Below, piece by piece: positions 46,302-54,854 of a DNA stretch of 64,000 bases. Each line of letters starts with the position of its first letter. The stretch's first letter is position 1. Where the stretch lies: assembly GCF_016464015.1 (NCBI RefSeq), contig NZ_JACDXT010000048.1:61632-125631 (forward strand), written 5' to 3'. The notes below the pieces were generated by a model. It was not told the origin of the DNA and searched no databases. It saw only the letters and a program-made list of their open reading frames with translations. The stretch is from Psychrobacter sp. bablab_jr014. Lineage in GTDB: Bacteria; Pseudomonadota; Gammaproteobacteria; Pseudomonadales; Moraxellaceae. Made by a program: the position numbers and the translations under genes.

Positions 46302-46367
46302 ATGGCTATTAGTGCTGTGACCTATTAGCAGAACCCAGATAACATTGATATAGCGTAAAGTATACGT

Positions 46368-46688
46368 TTAATGATCAGACATATCAATCTCAATATAATG
46401 CTGCTGGGCAAGTTGCTGGCGCTTAAACTCGCGCAGCGTCTCAACCTCAGCGAGCAAATCGAGTATCAAGCCAATTGCAGGTACGCTGGCATCAAAATCG
46501 CGACTCAGACGTGAGGCGCGGCGCACAGTGCTGAGCTGATAGCCGCTAAATTGCTGCTGCTCAGGGACTTCATACTCGATGATGTTTTCTTCAATCAATG
46601 CCAAGACCCATTGACGCTCTTGCCCGCAGGCGGCAACCAGCTCGTCCAAGGTCATGACAAGGTCGGTCAACTCGGTAGAGTGTTTCAT
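46368..46688 (-). CDS. cbpM: Chaperone modulator CbpM-like
   Basis: 106 residues. A MerR-like winged helix N-terminus (MTLDELVAACGQERQWVLALIEENIIE) is followed by a helical C-terminus with FSGYQLSTVRRASRLSRDFDASVPAIGLILDLL. CbpM inhibits the J-protein CbpA in E. coli. It follows cbpA by 72 bases on the same strand. GATAACGAC is a poor ribosome site, but AAGGATAAC lies near. Confidence 0.9.
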   Translation of the reverse strand: MKHSTELTDLVMTLDELVAACGQERQWVLALIEENIIEYEVPEQQQFSGYQLSTVRRASRLSRDFDASVPAIGLILDLLAEVETLREFKRQQLAQQHYIEIDMSDH

Positions 46689-46760
46689 AGTCGTTATCCT
46701 TATTTCTTTTTGTTGTTATGACGCGTTTATCCTTATGGTGTGGTCTGTGATACCGTCCGT

Positions 46761-47780
46761 TTAGCGGCTGATACTGCTGTCAGCAAACGCCGCCTTGAGC
46801 GCTTCATAAGCTTGTTTTTGCGCCTCGCTCTGTACTTTTGGGTTGACGATGTTTAAGGTCAAATACAAATCGCCTGCGCTCTTTGCAGGAATGCCTTTGC
46901 CTTTTAGACGCAAGTTGCTGCCTGATTTGCTGTTCTCTGGAATACGCACCCCAAGTGTGCCCGCGGGCGTGCTGACGTTCAGGGTATCGCCGAGCGCTGC
47001 TTCCCATGGCGTGATGTTGATGGTCTGATACACGTCCGCGCCTTCTAGGCGAATATTGTCGGCGTGTGTGATGTTAACCTTTAAAAACAAGTCGCCATTT
47101 TTGCCATTGCCCATGCTGGCACCGCCCTGCCCGCTTAAGCGGATTTGCTTGCCACTCGTAATACCTTTGGGGATTTTGATTTTTAGGGTTTTGTTTTCGT
47201 GGCTGATGCTGCCGTTGGGCTGGCGTACAGGGACGTTTAGTTTAATGCTGTAGTCATCGCCTGAATAGACCGACGCCAAGTCCACATTGATGCTGGCGTG
47301 CTGGTCTTGCCCTTGGGTGTCCGCGCCGAAACCGCCCGCACCACCAAAACCACCCCCACCACCAAAGCCGCCTTGATTTTGCGTACTGCCGCCACGTGCG
47401 CCACGCCCAAAGGCTGAAAAAATATCGTCAAAGCGGAAGTCACCGCCGCCGAATGCCGCGCCATCACCAAACTGGTCTTTGATGTCTTCCCAGCGAAAAC
47501 CGCCTTGTTGTCCTGCGCTGCCACCAAAGCCGCCCTGACCACCAAAGCCGCCTTGCTGCGCAAAAGGATTATCGAGCATCGCGTCATATTCAGCGCGTTT
47601 GTCTTTATCACGCAAGGTTTCATAGGCGTTGTTAATCTCAGCGATTTTAGCGTCGGCATCGGGCGCATCGCTGACATCGGGATGATATTGGCGCACCAGC
47701 TTGCGGTATTTTTTCTTAATATCGCCATCATTGGCGTCACGACTGACACCCAAGATTTCGTAGTAGTTTTTTTCTGCCAT
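46761..47780 (-). CDS. cbpA: DnaJ-class co-chaperone CbpA-like (type II J-protein)
   Basis: 339 residues. The J-domain covers 1-68 with HPD at 33-35. It is followed by a very long Gly/Phe-rich linker (about 72-150) full of GGFGG repeats, and two beta C-terminal domains (about 160-330), with no zinc-finger cysteines. CbpA binds curved DNA and stimulates DnaK. The linker is unusually long and repetitive. AAGGAAAAATAAC lies before the ATG. Pair with cbpM. Confidence 0.93.
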   Translation of the reverse strand: MAEKNYYEILGVSRDANDGDIKKKYRKLVRQYHPDVSDAPDADAKIAEINNAYETLRDKDKRAEYDAMLDNPFAQQGGFGGQGGFGGSAGQQGGFRWEDIKDQFGDGAAFGGGDFRFDDIFSAFGRGARGGSTQNQGGFGGGGGFGGAGGFGADTQGQDQHASINVDLASVYSGDDYSIKLNVPVRQPNGSISHENKTLKIKIPKGITSGKQIRLSGQGGASMGNGKNGDLFLKVNITHADNIRLEGADVYQTINITPWEAALGDTLNVSTPAGTLGVRIPENSKSGSNLRLKGKGIPAKSAGDLYLTLNIVNPKVQSEAQKQAYEALKAAFADSSISR

Positions 47781-48375
47781 GTTATTTTTCCTTAAAGTAG
47801 ATACTGATTTATTCTATTTATAGACAACCTTAAACGTGTGAAAGGGTGCATGTGTCCGTCAGAATCTTTGTTTTTAATTGACACTTGTCAAACTGATCAA
47901 TACTACCCTTTGCGCCGTTTGTTGACTGATAACTTATCCTAGCAGGCGCGCTTGGCTTTTGGTAGTCACCACTATAGAAGCTTATACAAAGACCCTGCAC
48001 AGGAATACTAAAGCTCAGAGTTTTAAAGCAAAACGTGGCGCTAGCTACAATGTACTGGAGATACGATGAAGGTAGGTTTGAGAAGTCGTACTCAGGTATC
48101 AACGCTAAAGTTATGCTTTTAGTCGCTAAAATACACATGCGTTATGGGTAAGATAGTGATACAAAAAATAGCAAACGTAAGTTTTTTATTGAAGCAATGT
48201 TTGATTCTAAGACACAATATTTCCTGTAAGACTTTGATTTTAATTGTTTTTTACAAAGCTGCAAGAATACAACAAACTTAGTCTTGTAGCATACATACCT
48301 GTTCCTAATCAATGATGTGTACCACTTATATAGACAACACAATTTGTCTGTTTTGTTTATCACAAAAGGTATTTA
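47781..48375. other. 595-bp region between cbpA and the RlpA-like gene
   Basis: The longest gene-free divergent region of the window's right half. Two minus frames (47830-48138 and 48142-48363) show no family features, no ribosome site and no helpful composition; a 33-codon plus frame at 48051-48152 is also unsupported. It could hold decayed coding DNA. Promoters of both flanking genes must lie here. Confidence 0.5.
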
Positions 48376-48738
48376 ATGTCTTATTTTATTAAATCTATGG
48401 CTGTCGTGTTATCGCTCGTCATGAGCACCAGCGTTTTTGCCGCCAATACCAGTTATTACGGCAGCAAGTTTCATGGCAAGCGTACCGCCAGCGGAAGCAT
48501 CTTTAACATGAATGCGTTAACTGCCGCACACAAAACCCTGCCCTTTGGTACCAAGGTGAAAGTCACCAACCAAAAGACCAAAGAAAGCGTTATTGTAAAA
48601 ATCACCGACAGAGGGCCTTACGCACATGGTCGCGTGCTCGACTTATCAAAAGCAGCCGCGAATAAAATCAACTGTCAGCTCTGCACCACGACCATGAAAA
48701 TCCTCTCTTACGGCGATGGCAAATACCGTAGAGAATAG
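48376..48738 (+). CDS. RlpA-like double-psi beta-barrel protein
   Basis: 120 residues. A signal peptide (about 1-22, ending VFA) is followed by the DPBB domain: SYYGSKFHGKRTASGSIFNMNALTAAHKTLPFGTKVKVTN and VKITDRGPYAHGRVLDLSKAAA. RlpA binds, and in Pseudomonas cleaves, denuded peptidoglycan at the septum. There is no SPOR domain and no lipobox cysteine, so it is a minimal secreted form. CQLC near the C-terminus may form a disulfide. AAAAGGTA lies before the ATG. Confidence 0.9.
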   Translation: MSYFIKSMAVVLSLVMSTSVFAANTSYYGSKFHGKRTASGSIFNMNALTAAHKTLPFGTKVKVTNQKTKESVIVKITDRGPYAHGRVLDLSKAAANKINCQLCTTTMKILSYGDGKYRRE

Positions 48739-48768
48739 TCGATATAGAAAATAGTAGAAACACCAAGC

Positions 48769-48801
48769 AAAAAGGGAAAGCGATGGACTTTCCCTTTTTT
48801 T
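48769..48801. terminator. Bidirectional terminator between RlpA-like and DUF4105 genes
   Basis: AAAGGGAAAG and CTTTCCCTTT form a 10-bp stem with a 7-base loop, flanked by A- and T-runs. Confidence 0.88.
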
Positions 48802-48826
48802 ATGACTGATATGATCTTTTTTCGAT

Positions 48827-50803
48827 TTACCAGTAATGATGCCATGCGGCACTGGCAGAGACCCCATCTGAATCATAAGTATCTTCGCCATGCATCACGA
48901 TCAATCGCGCATCGTTGTTTTTGCTCAGCTGCTGGCGCAATGTCAGCGTCGTGAGCTGCGCCGCAGGATATGACGCACGCTTGGTCAGCTGATACGACAG
49001 CTCAGCGGCGCGGTCGTGTGCTTTGACGCGCAGTCCAAGCTCTAGCCCCACATCTGCATGCGACTCTTGGTCATGTACGGCGGTGTTCAACATGCCATAG
49101 CCAAGCATATCATCATCAAACTTAATCCCTGCGCCAATACCCACTGTGGCGTACGGGCTGTGATGCGCGCCTGTAAACACATCTTCGCGCGCGCCTGTCT
49201 TGAGCTGCCAAGACAATTTGGGTTCGCCATGCAGCGGCTGCGCCACGTCCTCTATCTGCTGCATGTCTAAAAATACAAAGTCAGTCACTGCCACATCGTT
49301 GGCATCGTAATCATAGCCGAGCGTGAGCTGCATGGTCTCAAAGCGTTTGTCGATGTCGGTGTAGGTGTTGAGCGGGTCTTTGACGAATAATGACATGCCA
49401 AGCTTGGCAGTATCGCTGCCGATGCTGACGGTGGTTTGCGTGGTCTTATTACTAAGCGCGGGCGAGGGTTTGTCAGGGACAGGCATCGTCGCCAAAGTAT
49501 TATCGGCAGGCAATAAAAAACGCTGGCTTAACAGTGCCTTTTTAACGGCGCGATGTTCAGGCGTATCGTCTTGAGATATTTTATAGTTGCGGTGCAAAAT
49601 CAAAAAATCAGTCGCCAGTGCCTGCTCTTTCTCGCTCAGCGCTGCAAGTGTGCTGATGTCTTCACTGTCAATAAAGGCATTAATTGCCGTTTGTACCTTT
49701 TTGGGCAGCTGCACGAATGTGGCGCGCAGCTGGGTTTGCTCTGATGGCAGATAGCGTACCGCTGCAATTAGTGGTTCATCAGTGCTTTGGTATTCGACCA
49801 ATTGATCAAACACATAATCTGGTGCGTACCATGCGCCCAAACGCTCGGTGGTTTTGATGTCACTGACCAGCTCCAAAATCTCGCCTGAGCGGTAGCCACA
49901 GTTTTGCTTAATAAAGTAATAATCAAACCGCGCTTGCTGGGCTTCATACAAATGATAATTCAACAGCTGGGTATGAAAGGGATCAAGATTGAGCACGTAT
50001 TCCCACATGTCGCGCTGCTCGTTTTTAGAATATACGGCATCTTGTTTAAAAAACTCGGTCTTAGAAAATCCCGCATCGTAAAACCCAAACAGCCCTTTTA
50101 AGGCGTACATCACGCCATTTTCATTGCTGGGAATGCGCGCACCAAAGTTGTAAGTATCGTTTAATAAGTCTTCACTCGATAAGCCGCCTTGGACTGCTGC
50201 CTGATGACTGTCGCTAGAGGGTGCTTTGGCATCGCGGGTTTTGACCAACACATGACCGAAAGACGAGGCAGGGTTTTTAAGATAGCTGCTGACCAGCATA
50301 AGGCTGACTTGTTGATTTGCATTGGGCAAATCAAGGCACGCTGCCAAATCAACCTGAAAATCAGGCAGCTGATGACTGAGCCACAGATAGCGTGCAGGAT
50401 AATGGCAGAGGATTGCCTTATCATTTGCCGCCTGTAGCGTAGCAACCAGCTCATCATAAGGATTTAGCGACTTTGTTGGTTGCGCCTTTGGCTGCGTCAG
50501 ATAGAAATTATCCGAAATGACCTCTGCTTTATGATGTTTATAAAATAACAGATGCTGCCACTGTGGATGCGTCGCCAGTGCGTGTAGCTTTTGCTCGCGA
50601 ACGCTGGATATCATGGATACCGTAGGCGCATCAGGCACAATGCGCTCATGAATAACCGCTGGCGCATTTTTTGTATGTGCTGCATCGCTGATTTGACGCG
50701 GCGCCTCTCTAGGCACGGCTGCATGTGCCGCCAAAGTATGCACTGCAACAATAACGCCCGCGTACAATCGCGCCCTGCGTAACCCCACCTGTTGTATTGA
50801 CAT
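48827..50803 (-). CDS. DUF4105 (Lnb-type) envelope protein
   Basis: 658 residues. A hydrophobic N-terminus (about 10-30, ending AHA) is probably a signal peptide. The central part (about 130-330) contains the DUF4105 pattern: SLMLVSSYLKNPASSFGHVLVKT (S-x-x-FGH), YNFGARIPSNENGVMYALKGLFGFY and FIKQNCGYRSGEILEL (Asn-Cys), suggesting a papain-like Cys/His pair. The C-terminal 230 residues are rich in alternating strands (QLTLGYDYDANDVAVTDFVFLDM and others, ending WHHYW), consistent with an outer-membrane barrel. Function not known; a periplasmic hydrolase on an outer-membrane barrel is an inference. Confidence 0.78.
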   Translation of the reverse strand: MSIQQVGLRRARLYAGVIVAVHTLAAHAAVPREAPRQISDAAHTKNAPAVIHERIVPDAPTVSMISSVREQKLHALATHPQWQHLLFYKHHKAEVISDNFYLTQPKAQPTKSLNPYDELVATLQAANDKAILCHYPARYLWLSHQLPDFQVDLAACLDLPNANQQVSLMLVSSYLKNPASSFGHVLVKTRDAKAPSSDSHQAAVQGGLSSEDLLNDTYNFGARIPSNENGVMYALKGLFGFYDAGFSKTEFFKQDAVYSKNEQRDMWEYVLNLDPFHTQLLNYHLYEAQQARFDYYFIKQNCGYRSGEILELVSDIKTTERLGAWYAPDYVFDQLVEYQSTDEPLIAAVRYLPSEQTQLRATFVQLPKKVQTAINAFIDSEDISTLAALSEKEQALATDFLILHRNYKISQDDTPEHRAVKKALLSQRFLLPADNTLATMPVPDKPSPALSNKTTQTTVSIGSDTAKLGMSLFVKDPLNTYTDIDKRFETMQLTLGYDYDANDVAVTDFVFLDMQQIEDVAQPLHGEPKLSWQLKTGAREDVFTGAHHSPYATVGIGAGIKFDDDMLGYGMLNTAVHDQESHADVGLELGLRVKAHDRAAELSYQLTKRASYPAAQLTTLTLRQQLSKNNDARLIVMHGEDTYDSDGVSASAAWHHYW

Positions 50804-50826
50804 AACGCCCCATCGTCATAAAAGCT

Positions 50827-50840
50827 GCGGTATATACCGC
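50827..50840. promoter_or_regulatory. 14-bp palindrome upstream of the DUF4105 gene
   Basis: GCGGTATATACCGC is perfectly palindromic and lies 24-37 bases before the DUF4105 start (minus strand). Possible operator. Confidence 0.4.
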
Positions 50841-50842
50841 AT

Positions 50843-50879
50843 AAAAAAACACGTAAACGCGAAGATTACGTGTTTTTTT
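50843..50879. terminator. Terminator-like hairpin between DUF4105 gene and MITE
   Basis: AAAAAACACGTAA and TTACGTGTTTTTT form a 13-bp stem with a 9-base loop, with T-runs on either strand. It sits at the outer edge of the MITE-like element, upstream of the DUF4105 start. Confidence 0.65.
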
Positions 50880-50880
50880 A

Positions 50881-51049
50881 GGGCGTGTCTTCATTTTAAA
50901 AATGGTGATAAAAGTGAGATAAATCGTAGTCAAACAAGGAAAAAATTACAGAGAATATAGATATATTCACAAAACTTTTGACGATGTTTGGCAAGATTTA
51001 GCCGTTTTTAGCCCATTTAGTCACAGACGTTTGCATTGAAGACACGCCC
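50881..51049. mobile_element. MITE-like element, 169 bp, with 13-bp perfect terminal inverted repeats
   Basis: The left end GGGCGTGTCTTCA and right end TGAAGACACGCCC are exact inverted repeats. Both are flanked by TA (50879-50880 and 51050-51051), consistent with a TA target duplication. The interior is AT-rich, has no reading frame, and carries a near-central palindrome GAATATAGATATATTC (50953-50968). No transposase is in the window, so mobilisation would need one in trans; TA duplication is typical of IS630/Tc1 and some IS5 groups. Confidence 0.7.
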
Positions 51050-51111
51050 TAGCATCCAGTTATCGCCATGCTGACGCTAAGCGTCCATCGTGGTGATAAC
51101 GTACGCTATCC

Positions 51112-51603
51112 TTAGATGGCGCAGCTGTTTGATACGATGCCGTATAGGGCTTCAGCATTTTGGTCTTGTGTCGCGTTGCTATACGCTGAAGTTTGCGCGT
51201 ATGCGCCGTATTCTTTACGAATGTTAGCTACTGAATGGCAGCCAGCAATGTTTTGTAGGGCTGACAAATGCGCGCCTTGACCTGCGGCTAGGTCTTTTTC
51301 GACACTTGGGAATGCTTCTTTAATCAATACTGCCGCACGGACATTACCGCCTTGGCACGTATTTGGTGACATTGAGTCAGAAGTCGCTGCTGTTGTACCC
51401 AAATCCCAAGTCACGTTTGAGATGATGGCTAGAATAGGGCTTGAGTTCCCGAATAACGCGCCACCAAGACCACACTCTTTGTAGATTTGCTCAATAGAGC
51501 GACCAGTATCGGCAGTTTTAAAATTTGAACCCAAGTCTGCATTGGCAGCAGTCAATGGCATCATTGCCGCACATACGGTCGCGATAGCAAACTTTTTTAA
51601 CAT
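51112..51603 (-). CDS. DUF3015 family secreted protein
   Basis: 163 residues. The signal peptide MLKKFAIATVCAAMMPLTAANA is followed by the DUF3015 pattern: YKECGLGGALFGNSSPILAIISNVTWDLGTTAATSDSMSPNTC. Four cysteines (in KECGL, PNTC, AGCH and NSCAI) may form two disulfides in the periplasm. Function unknown. GAGGAAATTTT lies before the ATG. It sits between yheS and the MITE. Confidence 0.88.
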   Translation of the reverse strand: MLKKFAIATVCAAMMPLTAANADLGSNFKTADTGRSIEQIYKECGLGGALFGNSSPILAIISNVTWDLGTTAATSDSMSPNTCQGGNVRAAVLIKEAFPSVEKDLAAGQGAHLSALQNIAGCHSVANIRKEYGAYAQTSAYSNATQDQNAEALYGIVSNSCAI

Positions 51604-51644
51604 AAAATTTCCTCAAAAATGTTTATTTTCCAGGCATATTTTAC

Positions 51645-51671
51645 AAAAGCTTAAGATTTTAGCAAGCTTTT
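51645..51671 (-). terminator. Possible terminator of yheS
   Basis: AAAAGCTT and AAGCTTTT form an 8-bp stem around an 11-base loop, with short T-runs. It lies just after yheS and before the DUF3015 gene on the minus strand. Confidence 0.5.
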
Positions 51672-51713
51672 TTCGACAAATTTTAATATTTTACTCCGTA
51701 CAAAAATTTATTG

Positions 51714-53705
51714 TTAAAACCCCGCTTCCATCTCCTCAAGCTCCGTCATTACCATCAGCAGCGCCTCTTCTTCCGCGTCGTGCTGTTTTTGTAGTTGGCT
51801 TTGCTCATCGAGCAGCTTGAGTAAGGCGTTTTTATTTTGCTCTTCATACAGCGTGGTGTCTGACAGTTTGTCTTCGACTTCTGCTTGTTTGCTCTCAAGT
51901 GTGCTCAGCTTTTTCTCTAGCGTTTCAATTTGACGGCGTAGCGGCGCGGTTTGCTTACGCTGCTGGGCGGCACGTTTGCGCTGCTCTTCTTTACTGAGTG
52001 CAGGCTTGTTGTCTGCAGGTGCGGCGCTGGGTACGGTTGGGGTGTCTGCGTTGCTGGTTTTTTTTGATGTTTCATGTGAAACAGAGATTTGTTTGTCACT
52101 GCTGTTCGCTTCTTTACGCTTATCGGCCAGCCATTTGCTGTAGTCACTGATGTCGCCCTCAAAGTCATCCACCTTGCCGTCATGCACCAAATACAACGAG
52201 TCGCAGACGTTGGCGATTAATTCACGGTCGTGCGAGACCAAGACCACTGCGCCCTCAAAGCCTTGCAATGCCAAGGTCAATGCCTGACGCATTTGTAAGT
52301 CTAAATGGTTGGTCGGCTCATCGAGTACTAAGACATTAGGGCGCTGCCAAACAATCAATGCTAAGGTTAAACGCGCCCGCTCCCCGCCTGAGAACAGACG
52401 ACTCGGCGTATCAATGCGCTCGCCGCGAAAATCAAAGCTGCCCAAAAAGGCGCGCAAATCCGCGTCCGAGGTCGTGCCTGCCAAGCGGCGCAGCATCTGC
52501 ATCGGGGTTGCGTCCGCATCAAGGCTGTCCATCTGATGCTGATTAAAATAGCCGAGCTTTAATGTGTCCGAGACGCGATGCTGCCCTGATATCAGTGGCA
52601 GCTCACCGACCAGTGCCTTGATCAACGTTGACTTGCCCGCGCCATTCATACCGAGCAGCCCAAGGCGGGTATCGGGCGTGACTTCAACATTGATACCGCG
52701 CAGTAGCGGCGTATCTTGACTGTAACCAACAGCCGCTTGCGAGAGTGTAATCAGCGGGCTGCTCATGTGTGTCGGCTCATAAAATTGAAACGAGAATGGA
52801 TTGTCCGCCATGACAGGTGACAGCTCGCTCATGCGCTCGAGCTGCTTAATACGGCTTTGTGCTTGCTTGGCTTTACTGGCTTTGGCACGGAAACGGCGAA
52901 TAAAGTCTTCCATATGCGCGCGGGTGGCTTGCTGCTTTTCAAAGGCTTGTTGCTGCTGGGCAAGGCGTTCGCTGCGCGTGCGCACAAACTGCTGATAGTT
53001 GCCTGTATATAAGGTGATTTTTTGTTGTTCCACGTGCAAAATGTGTCCAACCGTGGCGTCCAAAAACGCTTGGTCGTGCGAGATGACAATGACCAAACCA
53101 TCAAACTGGTTAATCCACGTCTCCAGCCACAAAATTGCGTCCAAGTCCAAGTGGTTGGTCGGCTCATCGAGCAGTAATAAATCGGCGCGGCTCATCAAGG
53201 TTTTGGCAAGGTTTAGACGCATGCGCCAGCCACCCGAAAATCCTGAGACAGGCAATTCGTGCTGCTGCACATTAAAGCCCAAGCCTGCCATGATTTGCGC
53301 CGCTTTGGTTGGGGTGCGGTAGCCATCAATCTCATCAAAGCGCTGGTGCAACGTGCCAATCTCAGTATCGCTTAGGGTATCTAATTGACTTAATGACTGA
53401 TTAATCCTATACCACTCTTCATCGCCGCTTAACACATAATCAATGGCCGTTTGGTCGCTGGCTTCTACTTCCTGCGCCATGTGCGCCACGTGCCAGCTGT
53501 CGGGGATACTCAGCGTCCCGCTGTCGGTGGTCACCTCAGTGTCTTTGATGCCCATGTGCGTAAGCAATAAGGCAAACAAGGTCGATTTGCCTGTACCATT
53601 ATTGCCTGTCAGCCCGACTTTTTGTTTGGGATGCAGCTGAAAACTTGCGCCCGAAAACAATTCGCGCCCATCGCGGCGCACGCTCACATCTTTTAGCTCT
53701 ATCAT
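51714..53705 (-). CDS. yheS: ABC-F ATPase, YheS-like
   Basis: 663 residues with two ATP-binding cassettes and no membrane domain. Walker A: GNNGTGKST (about 35) and GMNGAGKST (about 350). Signatures: VSGFSGGWRMRLNLAKTLM and LFSGGERARLTLALIVW. Walker B: LLLDEPTNHLD and LVLDEPTNHLD. An inter-domain linker of about 230-300 and a C-terminal coiled-coil (about 560-655) follow. ABC-F proteins act on the ribosome E site. The N-terminus (VSVRRDGRELFSGASFQLHPKQKVGLTGNNG) and QTAIDYVLSGDEEWYRI favour YheS over Uup or EttA. A parS-like 16-mer lies inside at 52068. Confidence 0.92.
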   Translation of the reverse strand: MIELKDVSVRRDGRELFSGASFQLHPKQKVGLTGNNGTGKSTLFALLLTHMGIKDTEVTTDSGTLSIPDSWHVAHMAQEVEASDQTAIDYVLSGDEEWYRINQSLSQLDTLSDTEIGTLHQRFDEIDGYRTPTKAAQIMAGLGFNVQQHELPVSGFSGGWRMRLNLAKTLMSRADLLLLDEPTNHLDLDAILWLETWINQFDGLVIVISHDQAFLDATVGHILHVEQQKITLYTGNYQQFVRTRSERLAQQQQAFEKQQATRAHMEDFIRRFRAKASKAKQAQSRIKQLERMSELSPVMADNPFSFQFYEPTHMSSPLITLSQAAVGYSQDTPLLRGINVEVTPDTRLGLLGMNGAGKSTLIKALVGELPLISGQHRVSDTLKLGYFNQHQMDSLDADATPMQMLRRLAGTTSDADLRAFLGSFDFRGERIDTPSRLFSGGERARLTLALIVWQRPNVLVLDEPTNHLDLQMRQALTLALQGFEGAVVLVSHDRELIANVCDSLYLVHDGKVDDFEGDISDYSKWLADKRKEANSSDKQISVSHETSKKTSNADTPTVPSAAPADNKPALSKEEQRKRAAQQRKQTAPLRRQIETLEKKLSTLESKQAEVEDKLSDTTLYEEQNKNALLKLLDEQSQLQKQHDAEEEALLMVMTELEEMEAGF
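52068..52083. promoter_or_regulatory. parS-like sequence inside yheS
   Basis: TGTTTCATGTGAAACA differs from the general ParB site consensus TGTTNCACGTGAAACA by one base (C to T at position 8). It lies in the linker-coding part of yheS. Functional status unknown. Confidence 0.4.
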
Positions 53706-54011
53706 AAATTCATCTCAGTAATCATCGGCAGGCAAGGTGCTTGGCAGACAACCCATCGCCCTTTATAGCGCGCATTGTCTCAAACCCACATTATATAGGC
53801 AAACTTGCCAAGGTTTTGACAAAATACCACCGCCAACGATATCACTGCCGCCTTGATAAATTTTTGTGACCCCTTATTATGATATACTGCCTGATGACAA
53901 TAAACCTTATGTCCATCGGGACAATCTTGTGTATCAAGCACAGCCAATATCTTAATAGTACTCCTATTAGCACTCTCTTTTTTGCCCTTGCTGCTAGCCT
54001 CTGAGGTAGAT
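53706..54011. other. 306-bp divergent region between yheS and erpA
   Basis: No gene. TTGACA near 53816 and a TATGATATACT stretch near 53881 are promoter-like, but spacing is not convincing. GAGGT at 54003-54007 is the erpA ribosome site. Confidence 0.5.
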
Positions 54012-54386
54012 ATGAACGAATCAGCCAACCAATACAATCCCAGTCAACCTGTGGACCCGACCGTACTGAATCTGACAGACAGTGCGGCGCAAAAGGTACG
54101 TCGTCTGCGCGAAGAAGAAGGCGACAGCAATCTGATGCTGCGCGTGTATGTGACGGGCGGTGGTTGTTCGGGCTTCTCTTATGGTTTTAACTTTGCTAAT
54201 GACTTAAATGAAGACGATGCCAGCTTTGACAATGCTGATGTGACTTTAGTGGTCGATTCACTCAGCTATCAGTATTTGCAAGGCTCGACCATCGACTATA
54301 CCGAAGGGTTAGAAGGGGCGCGCTTTATCGTACAAAACCCCAACGCCACCACCACATGCGGCTGCGGCTCCTCGTTCTCTATTTAA
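54012..54386 (+). CDS. erpA: Iron-sulfur cluster insertion protein ErpA
   Basis: 124 residues. The A-type carrier cysteines are at C52 ([11 protein letters not shown]) and C116/C118 ([12 protein letters not shown]). ErpA delivers Fe-S clusters to apoproteins such as IspG. The frame extends upstream to 53982, but GAGGTAGAT places the start at ATG 54012. Downstream terminator at 54491-54530. Confidence 0.94.
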   Translation: MNESANQYNPSQPVDPTVLNLTDSAAQKVRRLREEEGDSNLMLRVYVTGGGCSGFSYGFNFANDLNEDDASFDNADVTLVVDSLSYQYLQGSTIDYTEGLEGARFIVQNPNATTTCGCGSSFSI

Positions 54387-54854
54387 AGTAGGGCTTTTAG
54401 GGCATCGAATATCCGTAAATAAGCATTCATAACATTTGTGATATGTCCTATTGTCTGCTGCTCTTATCTTAGTATTGCAGTATTGCCACTAACCGATTAA
54501 GCGGTCTTGAGCACCCTTAGTCGGTTTTTTGTTGCTTCATTTATACCAAACCATTAAGTTGTCTTTATTGTTTGTTGTATTGACTGTAGATACTCAGATT
54601 GTTTTTACCACGAAACCACTTTCACCACTCGAAATTATTTTACACTTAGGTGCAGATATATTATTTTAAAGTCCTGTGGTCATAAAAATAAACGCCAAAA
54701 GATATTGGCAATATCGGTTGCTTATGCGCCACATCTATGGGTAATATGAAATGGTTTTTAAAGTGACTACAGTGGGTCAGCCGCTAATAGACCGACTGAT
54801 ATCGATAGTAATAACAATGTTTTTTAATACTAAATATATGAAAGGATGTACGTC
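54387..54854. other. 468-bp region between erpA and the roadblock-like gene
   Basis: It contains the erpA terminator (54491-54530) and AT-rich sequence; no credible reading frame. AAAGG at 54841-54845 is the ribosome site of the next gene. Confidence 0.55.
54491..54530 (+). terminator. Terminator of erpA
   Basis: AACCGATTAAG pairs with CTTAGTCGGTT over 11 positions (one G-U) around a 14-base loop, followed by TTTTTT. Confidence 0.75.

Noticed and set aside
47320..47590. Repetitive DNA within cbpA as a CRISPR or satellite
   Set aside because: The repetition encodes the Gly/Phe-rich linker; there are no regular spacers.
47830..48138. 102-codon minus frame between cbpA and the RlpA-like gene
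   Set aside because: No family similarity recognised, no ribosome site; described as part of the gene-free region.
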